64,000 nt of DNA from an uncultured Actinomycetes bacterium (GCA_900314685.1 OMWE01000011.1:1-64000), one strand, 5' to 3'; positions 46,133 to 55,747 are shown, numbered from the stretch's first letter. Translations and numbers: made by a program. Notes: generated by a model not told the origin, from the letters alone.

Positions 46133-47653
46133 ATGGCAGACACAACCGCAGGCGTACCCGTCTTTAGCGGCAACCCCGGCTATGGCATCCCCGACTTCAA
46201 CTACCACGACTACATCGTCGGCCACGACCACGAGGGCTACGAGCTGGTCGACAAGGGCAAGGACAGCCTCACGCTCGAGACTCCCTACGCCACCGGCACC
46301 GTGACCATCTGGGACGAGGAGATCGTCGAATTCAGCATCACCAACAAGGCGACAGACGAGAACGTCTACTACCTGCACTTCCCGCTCAACGACCGCGATC
46401 GTGCCACGTCCCTCTACGACGAGTTCGTAGCCGCTTTGATCGACCAGCAGAATCACCGTACCGTCAACGTCCTGCTGTCCTGCACGTCGGGCTGGACCAC
46501 CACCCTCTTCGCCAACAAGCTCAACCGCGCGGCAAAGACCCTCTCGCTCGACTACAGCTTCGAAGCGGTGCCTGCGGGCGACCTTTACGAGCAGGGCATG
46601 GCGCACGACGTCGTACTGCTCGCCCCGCAGGTCAACTACCTCTACGAGCAGGCGCGCAACGCCCTGCCCGAGAAACCCGTCATCCAAATCCCGACCAATC
46701 TCTTCGCCACCGAGGACGCTGGGGCCTGCATCCAACTCGTGCGCGATGCGCTGGAGCAGCAAGACACGCTCAGAAAGAAGGAAGAGCAGCAAAAGCCCTG
46801 CGCCTGCAAGCCGCTTCCCCTGCGCATCCTCTGCATCCTTGTACGCCAGACGGCGATCCGCGTGGAGCTTGTCTGGCAGCTGAGCGACGGCGGCGAGGTC
46901 GTGCGCAAGGGCGACGTGACGAAGAAATACGGCACGATGAAGCTCTACCGCCATGGCAACCCTCGCGAGAAGAACCGCTCCGTCATCACCCCGGCGGACT
47001 TCACCGACCTGATCGGGTCCGTCCTGTGCATCGAACCCGAAGACACCAAGATCGACGCCATCGCCGTCGCCATGGTCGGCTCGGTCTACAAGGGGGTAGT
47101 CAGTCTTCCCAATTCGGAATTCGACGGTCTCAACCTGGAGGAATACATCAGCAGCCGCTTCCATATACCGGCCATCGTCTCCAATAACGTGAACGCCGCT
47201 GCCCTGGGCTGGTACGAACAACAGAGCGACTACCAGACCATCGTCTTCCACTCACAGAGCCGCGGTATCGTGGTAGGCGGACAGGGCCTCATCATCGACG
47301 GTCACCTGCACGAGGGTAGAAACTCCGACGCCGGCGAGATCCAGCGTTTCCTCGCCGAGCTCCCCTCCCCCGACGCCCAGCTCTGGCACTATGGGCACCG
47401 CGTCTGGGACCCGACGCGCATCGTGCAGATGCTCGCGCAGGTCTTTGCGGTCGATATCGGCACCATCGCCCCCGAGGCCATCTGCGTGCGCTCGCGTCTG
47501 ACGCCGGATATGGAAGCGATTCGCAAGGAGCTCCTCAACTACGTACCCGAGGAGGCCATCCCCGACCTCATCTATGTCCCCAATTTCACGCCATACGTGT
47601 ACGGCGGACTCATCTCGATGGCACAGAAGCGTTTGGGGAAGAAGAAATCATGA
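46133..47653 (+). CDS. PTS EIIB (lactose/cellobiose type)-ROK chimeric protein, probable sensor
   Basis: ATG 46133 follows GAGGAGG. Three parts are seen in 506 residues. Residues 1-108 are an unassigned domain. Residues about 110-208 are an EIIB of the lactose/cellobiose type: VNVLLSCTSGWTTTLFANKL with phospho-Cys C117, then DVVLLAPQVNYLYEQAR. Residues about 230-500 are ROK-like: IDAIAVAMVGSVYKGVVSLP, IVSNNVNAAALGWYE, GIVVGGQGLIIDGHLHEG and SDAGEIQRF. The DxGGTK ATP motif is replaced (RILCILVRQTAI), the catalytic Asp of NDANAAA is Asn352, and the zinc CGxxGC motif is absent, so kinase activity is doubtful. There is no helix-turn-helix. It overlaps the nitroreductase gene by four bases. Confidence 0.85.
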   Translation: MADTTAGVPVFSGNPGYGIPDFNYHDYIVGHDHEGYELVDKGKDSLTLETPYATGTVTIWDEEIVEFSITNKATDENVYYLHFPLNDRDRATSLYDEFVAALIDQQNHRTVNVLLSCTSGWTTTLFANKLNRAAKTLSLDYSFEAVPAGDLYEQGMAHDVVLLAPQVNYLYEQARNALPEKPVIQIPTNLFATEDAGACIQLVRDALEQQDTLRKKEEQQKPCACKPLPLRILCILVRQTAIRVELVWQLSDGGEVVRKGDVTKKYGTMKLYRHGNPREKNRSVITPADFTDLIGSVLCIEPEDTKIDAIAVAMVGSVYKGVVSLPNSEFDGLNLEEYISSRFHIPAIVSNNVNAAALGWYEQQSDYQTIVFHSQSRGIVVGGQGLIIDGHLHEGRNSDAGEIQRFLAELPSPDAQLWHYGHRVWDPTRIVQMLAQVFAVDIGTIAPEAICVRSRLTPDMEAIRKELLNYVPEEAIPDLIYVPNFTPYVYGGLISMAQKRLGKKKS

Positions 47654-48429
47654 ATCCTTTTGACCAGCTCGCGGCAAATGAGCTCGCTGCCGCCGCAGCC
47701 ACCCGCGTGTCGGAGCGCGCCTATGCAGACCGTCCCGTGGAGCAAGACAAGATCGAGCAGCTACGCGCCTGCATCGAGGCGGTCAATACGGCGGAGCCCT
47801 GCCTCGACTTCCAGCTCTACGGCCCGCTTGACAGTGCCGGTGCGGCTGTCGGCATCAACGCGCGCATGTTCACGGGCACCTTCCACTGGTACGCGGCGCT
47901 CGTCTCCGACGCCGACGACCTCGCACTCGAGAAGTGCGGCTACTACGGCCAAGAGCTCGTCTTGCTCGCCACGCACCTGGGCCTCGGCACCTGCTGGGTG
48001 GCGGGCACCTTCGACCGCGAGATCACCGATGCCACGATTGGAGACGGCCAGGCCCTCGTCGCCATCATCCCCATCGGATACGCGCAGGAAAAGACACCCT
48101 TCGCCCAGCGCGCCATCCGCACCAATATACGCCGCAGGTCAAAGAAACCCGAGGAGACCGTCGAGGCAGACGTACCCTACGCTGAGCTTCCCTCCTGGAT
48201 CCGCTCCGGCGCCGAGGCGATCATCGCCGGCCCCTCCGCCGTCAACCAGGAACCCGTCGTACTGACCTGGCAGGACGGCACGCTGACCGCCCGCTATGTC
48301 GTGAAGGACAAGCCGCGCGAGATCACCATCGTCGACTTCGGCATCGCCAAGCTCGACTTCGAGCGTCTCTGCGGCAGGCCCGGCCGCTGGGACTGGGGTC
48401 AGGGCAGCGCCTACCATCCGGCTGTCTAG
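47650..48429 (+). CDS. Nitroreductase-family flavoprotein (TM1586-like)
   Basis: The 259-residue protein starts within the stop of the EIIB-ROK gene (ATGA), so it is co-translated. The N-terminal RVSERAYADRPVEQDKIEQLRACIEAVN is the FMN-binding start of nitroreductases, and YYGQELVLLATHLGLGTCWVAGTFDRE with VAIIPIGYAQEK continues the fold. The second half (about 165-255) has SGAEAIIAGPSAVNQEPVVLTWQDG, as in duplicated TM1586-type proteins. It probably reduces a small substrate with NAD(P)H; which one is unknown. It ends convergent with hypA, sharing CTAG. Confidence 0.85.
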   Translation: MNPFDQLAANELAAAAATRVSERAYADRPVEQDKIEQLRACIEAVNTAEPCLDFQLYGPLDSAGAAVGINARMFTGTFHWYAALVSDADDLALEKCGYYGQELVLLATHLGLGTCWVAGTFDREITDATIGDGQALVAIIPIGYAQEKTPFAQRAIRTNIRRRSKKPEETVEADVPYAELPSWIRSGAEAIIAGPSAVNQEPVVLTWQDGTLTARYVVKDKPREITIVDFGIAKLDFERLCGRPGRWDWGQGSAYHPAV

Positions 48430-48770
48430 CAGGCGGTCACATCCCGTATCTCAAACTCGTTGCCTTGCTTGAGCACGGTCTCCCCGCTGCCGCAGTAGGG
48501 ACAGGTACGCCCGTATTCCACCGTGGGGTAGGTCTTGCCGCAGGCGTTGCAGATGGTCACGGCAGGTATGGTCTCGATAGCGAGCTCGGCACCGCGCAGC
48601 AGGTCGTGCTTGTCCGACGCCCATTTCCAGCAGTCCAGCAGATAGTCGGGGATCACGCCCGACACCTCGCCCAATTCGAGCGTCACGCGCGAGATGACGG
48701 TCAGGTCGTTGTCGCGCGCGACGTCCTCCAGCGTGTCGATCATCGCAAAGACGATGCCCAGCTCGTGCAT
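48426..48770 (-). CDS. hypA: Hydrogenase/urease nickel chaperone HypA
   Basis: The 114-residue protein starts MHELGIVFAMIDTLEDVA, with the N-terminal His2/Glu3 nickel site. The zinc site is formed by ICNACGKTYP and TCPYCGSGE (two CxxC). VTLELGEVSGVIPDYLLDCWKWAS is the middle block. HypA hands nickel to a [NiFe]-hydrogenase large subunit together with HypB. hypB lies one base upstream on the same strand. No hydrogenase structural or other hyp gene is nearby. Confidence 0.95.
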   Translation of the reverse strand: MHELGIVFAMIDTLEDVARDNDLTVISRVTLELGEVSGVIPDYLLDCWKWASDKHDLLRGAELAIETIPAVTICNACGKTYPTVEYGRTCPYCGSGETVLKQGNEFEIRDVTAC

Positions 48771-48771
48771 A

Positions 48772-49440
48772 CTACGCCTTCCAGGCTGCGACCTGCGCAC
48801 GCAGCCAGTCGAGCCAGGCGTCCATACCCTCGCCCGTCTTGGCCGAGAGGGGCAGGATCTGCACGTCCTTGTTGCGCAGGCGCACGTTCTTCTCAAACTC
48901 GTCCATGTCGAAGTCAAAATACGGCGCGACGTCCACCTTGCTCACCAGCACCACGTCGGAGACCTCGAACATCAGGGGATACTTGAGCGGTTTGTCGTGC
49001 CCCTCGGGTGTCGAGAGAATCATCGCCTTGACCGCAGCACCCGTATCGAACTCCGCCGGACAGATGAGGTTGCCGACGTTCTCGATGAAGACCAGGTCGA
49101 GGCCCTCATAGCCGAGCTCGGTCAGCCCCTGGTCGGTCATACCCGCGTCCAGATGGCACATGCCGCCCGTATGCACCTGCACGGCCTTGGCACCGTGCAT
49201 GCGCACCGTCTCGGCGTCCACCGCCGAATCGACGTCGGCCTCGATCACGCCGATCTTCATCTCGCCCGCGAGGGCGTCGATCGTCCGCGAGAGCAGGGTC
49301 GTCTTGCCCGCACCGGGCGACGACATGAGATTGACGAGCAGGGTCCCCTGCTCCTTCATCCGAGCGCGCAGCTCGTCGGCGTTGCGGATATTGGAGGCAA
49401 AGACGTTCTCCTTGACCTCGATCACGCGCACATTGTCCAT
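48772..49440 (-). CDS. hypB: Hydrogenase nickel-incorporation GTPase HypB
   Basis: MDNVRVIEVKENVFASN opens the 222-residue protein; there is no His-rich nickel store. The P-loop is VNLMSSPGAGKTTLLSRTI, followed by GVIEADVDSAVDAETV, CHLDAGM with metal-site Cys and His, FIENVGNLICPAEFD and the guanine motif VSKVDVAPYFDFD. HypB drives nickel insertion with HypA by GTP hydrolysis. It is divergent from the DUF5131 gene; a pair of AATCACGTGTT repeats lies between them. Confidence 0.95.
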   Translation of the reverse strand: MDNVRVIEVKENVFASNIRNADELRARMKEQGTLLVNLMSSPGAGKTTLLSRTIDALAGEMKIGVIEADVDSAVDAETVRMHGAKAVQVHTGGMCHLDAGMTDQGLTELGYEGLDLVFIENVGNLICPAEFDTGAAVKAMILSTPEGHDKPLKYPLMFEVSDVVLVSKVDVAPYFDFDMDEFEKNVRLRNKDVQILPLSAKTGEGMDAWLDWLRAQVAAWKA

Positions 49441-49500
49441 GGTGTCTCCTTCACCCGTATCCTATTCGCACATCAGAGTATACGTGATGAGATGCCGAGC

Positions 49501-49581
49501 AATCACGTGTTTCGCTTTGCCGAACAAATTTTGCCAATAATGGAACACGTGATTGATTTTATTTTCATCATATGCTACAGT
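49501..49581. promoter_or_regulatory. Inverted repeat and promoter between hypB and the DUF5131 gene
   Basis: AATCACGTGTT (49501-49511) and its exact complement AACACGTGATT (49544-49554) are 32 bases apart, each with a CACGTG core. The second arm touches TTGATT (49553-49558), which with TACAGT (49576-49581) and a 17-base spacer makes a plus-strand promoter for the DUF5131 gene. A regulator bound at the second arm would block it. Confidence 0.65.
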
Positions 49582-49606
49582 TGTTCGTCGAAGAAAGGAG
49601 GTGCGC

Positions 49607-50524
49607 GTGCACGATATCTGGAATCCCTGGCACGGATGCCATAAGGTCAGCGAAGGCTGCGCGAACTGCTACATGTTCTACGAGGATATGCTTCACGGCA
49701 ACGGGGATCCGTCCGTCGTGCGACGTACCGCCACCGGCATGCGCTACCCCCTCTCCCGCGACCGCTCCGGAGCCTATAAGGTCAAACCCGGCGAGATGCT
49801 CCGCGTCTGCATGACCTCGGATTTCTTCGTGGAGGAGGCTGATGCTTGGCGCGACGAAGCCTGGAATGTCATCGCGCAGCGTCCCGACGTGAAGTTCTTC
49901 CTGCTCACCAAGCGAGCCCAGCGCATCGAACGATGCCTGCCGCGCGACTGGGGCGACGGCTGGTCCAACGTGATGCTCAACGTGACCTGCGAGAACCAGC
50001 GCCGCGCCGACGAACGCATCCCCATCCTGCTTGGCATACCCGCCGCGCACAAGGGTGTCATGTGTGCGCCTTTCATCGGACCCGTCTCTCTCGCACAATG
50101 GCTTGATAAGACCCGCATGGTAGATGGCAGACCCCGCCGTCAGATTGAGCAGGTACTCTGCGACGGAGAGAACTATGCGGGCTCGCGGCCTTGTCACTAC
50201 GAATGGGTGAAAGGGCTCGGCGACGAGTGCCGAGCGGCCGACGTGACCTTTGACTTCTGCGGGATCGGCAACAACTTCGTGAAAGACGGCGTCACGTATC
50301 ACTTCACCGACCAGGCGCAGCAGTCCCGACAGGCCTACCGCTCGGGCCTCTCCCATCGGGGCAGGCCCATGGAGTGGGACCTGCGCGACCCTCTGGGACT
50401 GCCTATACCGGCGGAAGACCTTTACAAGCCCTACTTCAACCCAGTCAAGTGCTCAGAATGCGGCATGCGGTCGACGTGTAACGGATGCTCCCGCTGCGGC
50501 CGCTGCGGTGTGACGGTGTGGTAA
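49607..50524 (+). CDS. DUF5131 family protein (phage Gp37/Gp68-like)
   Basis: The GTG at 49607 follows AAAGGAGG, giving VHDIWNPWHGCHKVSEGCANCYM with Cys11, Cys18 and Cys21, a radical-SAM-like three-cysteine cluster typical of this family. KFFLLTKRAQRIERCLP, NVMLNVTCENQRRADERIP and GVMCAPFIGPVSL are other family blocks. The C-terminus has a second cysteine group, CSECGMRSTCNGCSRCGRCG, probably a zinc or iron-sulfur site. The family occurs in phages and bacteria and its reaction is unknown. Length is 305 residues; no phage genes surround it. Confidence 0.85.
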   Translation: MHDIWNPWHGCHKVSEGCANCYMFYEDMLHGNGDPSVVRRTATGMRYPLSRDRSGAYKVKPGEMLRVCMTSDFFVEEADAWRDEAWNVIAQRPDVKFFLLTKRAQRIERCLPRDWGDGWSNVMLNVTCENQRRADERIPILLGIPAAHKGVMCAPFIGPVSLAQWLDKTRMVDGRPRRQIEQVLCDGENYAGSRPCHYEWVKGLGDECRAADVTFDFCGIGNNFVKDGVTYHFTDQAQQSRQAYRSGLSHRGRPMEWDLRDPLGLPIPAEDLYKPYFNPVKCSECGMRSTCNGCSRCGRCGVTVW

Positions 50525-50622
50525 TCAAATATGTATCTTCCCGGCTGTGGAGCTGTGCAGGTCGTATCAGGCACAGCGCAAACAACAGCATAGAGAAGAC
50601 AGCAGCAGAGACAGGAGGAGCA

Positions 50623-51330
50623 ATGACAGGCAAGACACAGGCATCCATCGATGGACGCACGGTGACGATCTATCCTGTCGACGCCGCAGACCCTCTGGCT
50701 TTTCCCGTGGTCTACAGCACGGACTACAAGGAGGCTGGCGAGGAGGTGTTGGGGCATTGCGCGGAGCTCGGATGCGCGCCCTTCAACCTAACCGTCGTGT
50801 CGGACATCGAGTGGGACCAGCTCCTCTCCCCCTGGCCGCACGAGCCCGTGGTGGAAAAGGACGACAAGTTCGAGGGCCGCTCGCCCGAGTACCTCGCCTG
50901 GCTACTCGGGACCGTTGTGCCCTACGCCGAGGGCACGCTGGGTGGCACACCTGCCGCTTCGTACGTGAGCGGCTACTCGATGGCGGGCCTTTTCTCGGTA
51001 TGGACCCTCTACCAGACGGACTTTTTCGCCGGCGCAGTCTGCGGATCGGGTTCGCTCTGGTACCCAGGCATGCGCGAATACGCACTGAACAGTGAGCTGG
51101 CATGCCTGACGCGGGGCGAAACGCTACGCGGCGTGTATTTCTCGCTCGGCGACCGCGAGACCAAGGTCAAGAACCCCGTGCTGCAGACCACTGAGGACGT
51201 GATGCACGACCTCATCGACCGCTACGCGCAGCTCGGCATCCCCTGCACGTTTGAGAGCAACCCCGGCAACCACTTCCGCGACGTCAGCCTGCGCATGGCC
51301 AAGGGTCTGACCTGGCTACTCGCGCAGTAA
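50623..51330 (+). CDS. Alpha/beta-hydrolase esterase
   Basis: ATG 50623 follows AGGAGGAG and gives 235 residues. The nucleophile elbow is VSGYSMAGLFSVWTL (G-x-S-x-A/G), as in Esterase D/ferric enterobactin esterase-like folds; the acid may be in FSLGDRETKVKNP, and the base His is in SNPGNHFRDVSLR. An upstream extension overlaps the DUF5131 gene and has no ribosome site. No signal peptide is present. The substrate, perhaps a small acyl ester, is unknown. It converges on prfC. Confidence 0.82.
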   Translation: MTGKTQASIDGRTVTIYPVDAADPLAFPVVYSTDYKEAGEEVLGHCAELGCAPFNLTVVSDIEWDQLLSPWPHEPVVEKDDKFEGRSPEYLAWLLGTVVPYAEGTLGGTPAASYVSGYSMAGLFSVWTLYQTDFFAGAVCGSGSLWYPGMREYALNSELACLTRGETLRGVYFSLGDRETKVKNPVLQTTEDVMHDLIDRYAQLGIPCTFESNPGNHFRDVSLRMAKGLTWLLAQ

Positions 51331-51346
51331 CCCGACCGCAGACCGT

Positions 51347-52963
51347 CTACTCCATCGACACGTTGCCGAACTCCGACATGCGCAGGTCCTCGTTGTGCTC
51401 CTCGGCCCACTCCACGCTCCACGGGCGCGTGAAGAGCAGCAGGCGGCGACCACGCATGTCTTCCACCTTGCAGGTATCACGGGTGAGGTTGAGGCGGGCG
51501 ATGTCGAGCTCGCTCGGGTCGTTCTCGATCCAGCGCACGATCTCGTAGGGCAGCGGCTTGCGGTCGACCTTGACACCGTACTCGCTCTGCAGGCGCGTCT
51601 CGAGCACGTCGAGCTGCAGCACACCGACCACGCCGACGATCACGCTCTCCATACCCATGCCGATCTCGCGGAAGATCTGGATGGCGCCTTCCTGGGCGAG
51701 CTCCTCCATACCCTTGACGAACTGCTTGCGGCGCAGCGTGTCCACCTGCGTGATGCGGGCGAAATGCTCCGGCGCAAAGGTCGGGATGCCCGTGTAGCGC
51801 ACGTTCGTCTTGCCCGCGCAGAGGGTGTCGCCGATCGAGAAGATGCCGGGGTCGAAGATGCCCACGATATCGCCCGCCACGGCCTCGTCGACCGTCGAGC
51901 GGTCGTCGGCCATCATCGAGGTGCCGGATGCGAGCTTGAGCTTACGGCCGCTCTGGACGTGGATCGCGTCCATGCCGCGAACGAACTTGCCCGAGCAGAT
52001 GCGCACAAAGGCGATGCGGTCGCGGTGGTTCTTGTCCATGTTGGCCTGGATCTTGAAGACAAACCCGGAGAAGTCGGGGCTGGTCGGCTCGACCACGTCG
52101 CCCGTTTCGGCGTCGACGTGCGTCGAGGGGCCGGGCGCCAGGCGCAGGAAGTCGCGCAGGAAGGGCTCGACGCCGAAATTGGTGAGCGCCGAGCCGAAGA
52201 AGACCGGGCTCAGCTGGCCCGCGCGCACCGCCTCGAGGTCGAACTCGCTGTCGGCACCGTCGAGCAGCTCGATGTCGTCCGCGAGGGTCTGGTGGTTCTC
52301 GGCACCGATTAGGTCGTCGAGCTCGGGATCGCCGAGGGTCGCCTCGATCTCCTTGACCTTCTTCGCCGCGTTGGCGCGACCGTCGCCGTCGAAGGCGAGC
52401 ACGTGGCGGCTCGCGCGGTCAAAGACGCCGCGGAAGTTGCGGCCGGATCCGATCGGCCAGTTCATCGGGTAGGTGGAGATGCCCAGTACCTGCTCGATCT
52501 CCTCCATCAGGTCGAAGGGATCGCGCGTGTCGTGGTCGAGCTTGTTGATGAAGGTGAAGATGGGGATGTGGCGCAGGGTGCAGACCTTGAAGAGCTTGAT
52601 GGTCTGGGCCTCGACGCCCTTGGCGCCGTCAATCACCATCACCGCGGAGTCGGCGGCCATCAGCGTACGGTAGGTGTCCTCGGAAAAGTCCTGGTGGCCG
52701 GGGGTATCGAGGATGTTCACACAGCAGTTGTCGTACTCGAACTGCAGGACCGACGAGGTCACGGAGATGCCGCGCTGCTTCTCGATGTCCATCCAGTCGG
52801 ACTTGGCGTGCTTGGCCGAGGCCTTGCCCTTGACGGAGCCCGCCGTCTGGATCGTGCCGCTGTAGAGCAGGAGCTTCTCGGTGAGGGTCGTCTTGCCGGC
52901 GTCCGGGTGCGAGATGATCGCAAAGGTGCGGCGGCGCTGGATTTCGTCGGAGAGCGGGAGCAT
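51347..52963 (-). CDS. prfC: Peptide chain release factor 3
   Basis: The 538-residue translational GTPase begins MLPLSDEIQRRRTFAIISHPDAGKTTLTEKLLLYSG, with the G1 loop HPDAGKTT. QRGISVTSSVLQFEY (G2), NILDTPGHQDFSEDTYRTL (G3) and FINKLDHDTRDPF (G4) follow, all typical of RF3 rather than EF-G or LepA. The C-terminal part includes VGVVGVLQLDVLETRLQSEYGVKV. RF3 recycles RF1/RF2 after termination. It is a single-gene unit; the 850 bases upstream hold repeats only. Confidence 0.97.
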   Translation of the reverse strand: MLPLSDEIQRRRTFAIISHPDAGKTTLTEKLLLYSGTIQTAGSVKGKASAKHAKSDWMDIEKQRGISVTSSVLQFEYDNCCVNILDTPGHQDFSEDTYRTLMAADSAVMVIDGAKGVEAQTIKLFKVCTLRHIPIFTFINKLDHDTRDPFDLMEEIEQVLGISTYPMNWPIGSGRNFRGVFDRASRHVLAFDGDGRANAAKKVKEIEATLGDPELDDLIGAENHQTLADDIELLDGADSEFDLEAVRAGQLSPVFFGSALTNFGVEPFLRDFLRLAPGPSTHVDAETGDVVEPTSPDFSGFVFKIQANMDKNHRDRIAFVRICSGKFVRGMDAIHVQSGRKLKLASGTSMMADDRSTVDEAVAGDIVGIFDPGIFSIGDTLCAGKTNVRYTGIPTFAPEHFARITQVDTLRRKQFVKGMEELAQEGAIQIFREIGMGMESVIVGVVGVLQLDVLETRLQSEYGVKVDRKPLPYEIVRWIENDPSELDIARLNLTRDTCKVEDMRGRRLLLFTRPWSVEWAEEHNEDLRMSEFGNVSME

Positions 52964-53224
52964 GGAGGGCCTTTCTTACGTCTGCAAACTTTGCCATCAT
53001 ACTCGCTTCTGCCACCGAGGCAGTCCTGAGGTCCGCATCTCCAGCACACTCCCATGCCTCTATGCTCGCGTTCTGCCGTCGCGCGACTAAACCCCCGCCT
53101 TCAAGTCATCACCGCCTCGGCAACTCCACCGTCTCGGCAACTCCACCGTCTTGCCCGATGCCACACTGCTCAAGGTCGCCCCGCCGATCGACAACCGTCG
53201 CCCTTTTACCTGCGCTGGGCTGCC

Positions 53225-53507
53225 ATTGCCCCCCTACCCATGGTTTCTCATGGAAACTATTGGTAGGGGGGCAATTCAGGGTCCATCGAAAACAGTAGAT
53301 AACCCCCTAAGGCATGGTTTTCCGTAATTGTGCAGAAAACCCTACCTCAGGGGGCGATTTACCACTTCGCGTCCGACCAGAATGACCCCCCTACCCGTGG
53401 TTTTCCGCAAATCCATGAAAAACCACGCCTCGGAGGGCTATACGATTCTTCGTGCGCCTTTCGAATCGCCCCCGCACCTACGGTTTTCCGCAAATCTGCG
53501 GAAAACC
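53225..53507. repeat. Cluster of four dispersed palindromic repeats (GGTTTTCCGCA family)
   Basis: Copy 1 spans 53225-53275: outer arms ATTGCCCCCCTACC and GGTAGGGGGGCAAT match perfectly. Copy 2 has its core at 53317-53342, copy 3 at 53397-53424 and copy 4 at 53482-53507. In copy 4 the inner stem is perfect, GGTTTTCCGCA with TGCGGAAAACC around a four-base loop. C runs precede and G runs follow each core, as in the cluster at 6.7-6.9 kb. Confidence 0.87.
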
Positions 53508-53535
53508 CTGCTCCAGGGGGTTGACCCTGCCTAAG

Positions 53536-53620
53536 CCACCGTCGAAGGAGACACTTTTTTCGGAGGGTAACCACCGTCGGAGGAGACGCCTTTTCGGAGG
53601 GTAACCACCACCGAAAAGGG
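53536..53620. repeat. 34-35 bp tandem repeat (CCACCGTCGGAGGAGAC unit)
   Basis: Two full units at 53536-53570 and 53571-53604 and a partial third begin CCACCGTCGRAGGAGACR and end TTTTCGGAGGGTAA. The CACCGTCG word resembles the CACCGACGG core of the array at 63.5 kb. Confidence 0.75.
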
Positions 53621-53647
53621 GCACCCGAAGCCGTGCTCACCGACATA

Positions 53648-53682
53648 GAAAAGGCGGGAAGAAGGACCGTCCCTCTTCCCGC
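53648..53682 (-). terminator. Intrinsic terminator of the GH1-Cys protein-GH1 operon
   Basis: GCGGGAAGA (53654-53662) pairs perfectly with TCTTCCCGC (53674-53682); the minus strand continues CTTTTCT. It lies about 135 bases past the last GH1 stop, beyond the 21-bp repeats. Confidence 0.75.
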
Positions 53683-53702
53683 TCTGCTCGGTTAGGTCGT
53701 AT

Positions 53703-53780
53703 GTTGCGGGTCGCGTGTCGCGCGTTGCGGGTCGCGGGTCGCGTGTCGCGCGTTGCGGGTCGCGTGTCGCGCGTTACGTG
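53703..53780. repeat. 21-bp GC-rich tandem repeat between GH1 stop and its terminator
   Basis: The unit GTTGCGGGTCGCGTGTCGCGC occurs about three and a half times, once with a seven-base GTCGCGG expansion. On the minus strand it lies in the 3' untranslated region of the GH1 operon transcript. Confidence 0.75.
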
Positions 53781-53817
53781 CCGCGTGCGGACCGCGGGTC
53801 ACACGCGACGGCCGTGC

Positions 53818-55332
<1,515 letters not shown>

Positions 55333-55704
55333 TTACAGGTAGACGTCGGCTTCCTCGCGGCCCAGCTTGGCCAGCAGCTCGTGGCAGGGGCGGCAGGCGG
55401 CGCAGTCGCACCACTTGGCGCCGGCGGCCTTGCGCTCCTGCGCGTGGGCGAGGGCCGCGGGGGCGGCGTCGCCAAAGACCTGCTTGCCGACCTCGGAGCC
55501 GATGAAGCCGATCAGGCTGTCGATGTCGGTCTGCTTGGCGGAGATGGCGTCGGCAAAGGCGTCGGTCGCCGCCTGCTTGTCGGTGCCGGCGGCGATGGCG
55601 TCCTCGAAGTCCTTGCAGGCCTGCTTGGTGGCCGCCGATGCGGACGGGGCGGCCGCGATCTCCTTGACCTTAGCCTCGACGTACTCAAAAAGCTCGTTGT
55701 CCAT
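55333..55704 (-). CDS. Small conserved Cys-rich protein (often annotated Hsp90-like in gut bacteria)
   Basis: The 123-residue protein has an Ala-rich helical N-terminus (ELFEYVEAKVKEIAAAPS, residues 4-21), a middle with IDSLIGFIGSEVGKQVFG, and a C-terminal KWCDCAACRPCHELLAKLG with four cysteines in CxCxxCxxC spacing. Homologues in Firmicutes carry the misleading label molecular chaperone Hsp90. The Cys group may bind metal or be redox-active. It lies between two GH1 genes, 43 bases from the upstream one and 78 from the downstream one, an unusual place for such a protein. Its role is unknown. Confidence 0.8.
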   Translation of the reverse strand: MDNELFEYVEAKVKEIAAAPSASAATKQACKDFEDAIAAGTDKQAATDAFADAISAKQTDIDSLIGFIGSEVGKQVFGDAAPAALAHAQERKAAGAKWCDCAACRPCHELLAKLGREEADVYL

Positions 55705-55747
55705 GGGTATTCCTTTCTTCTCTGCCCATTACTGCACGTGTTCGTCT

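Larger units (their letters stand above)
52964..53817. other. Gene-free repeat-rich intergenic region
   Basis: These 854 bases separate prfC from the GH1 operon. I see no convincing gene. They contain four palindromic repeats (53225-53507), a 34-35 bp tandem repeat (53536-53620), a terminator (53648-53682) and a 21-bp GC-rich tandem repeat (53703-53780). The first 250 bases hold the prfC promoter region and short CTCGGCAACTCCACCGT direct repeats near 53115-53150. Confidence 0.7.

Noticed and set aside
52964-53224. Short plus-strand ORFs between prfC and the repeats
   Set aside because: They are Ser/Pro/Arg-rich, overlap each other and lack ribosome sites.
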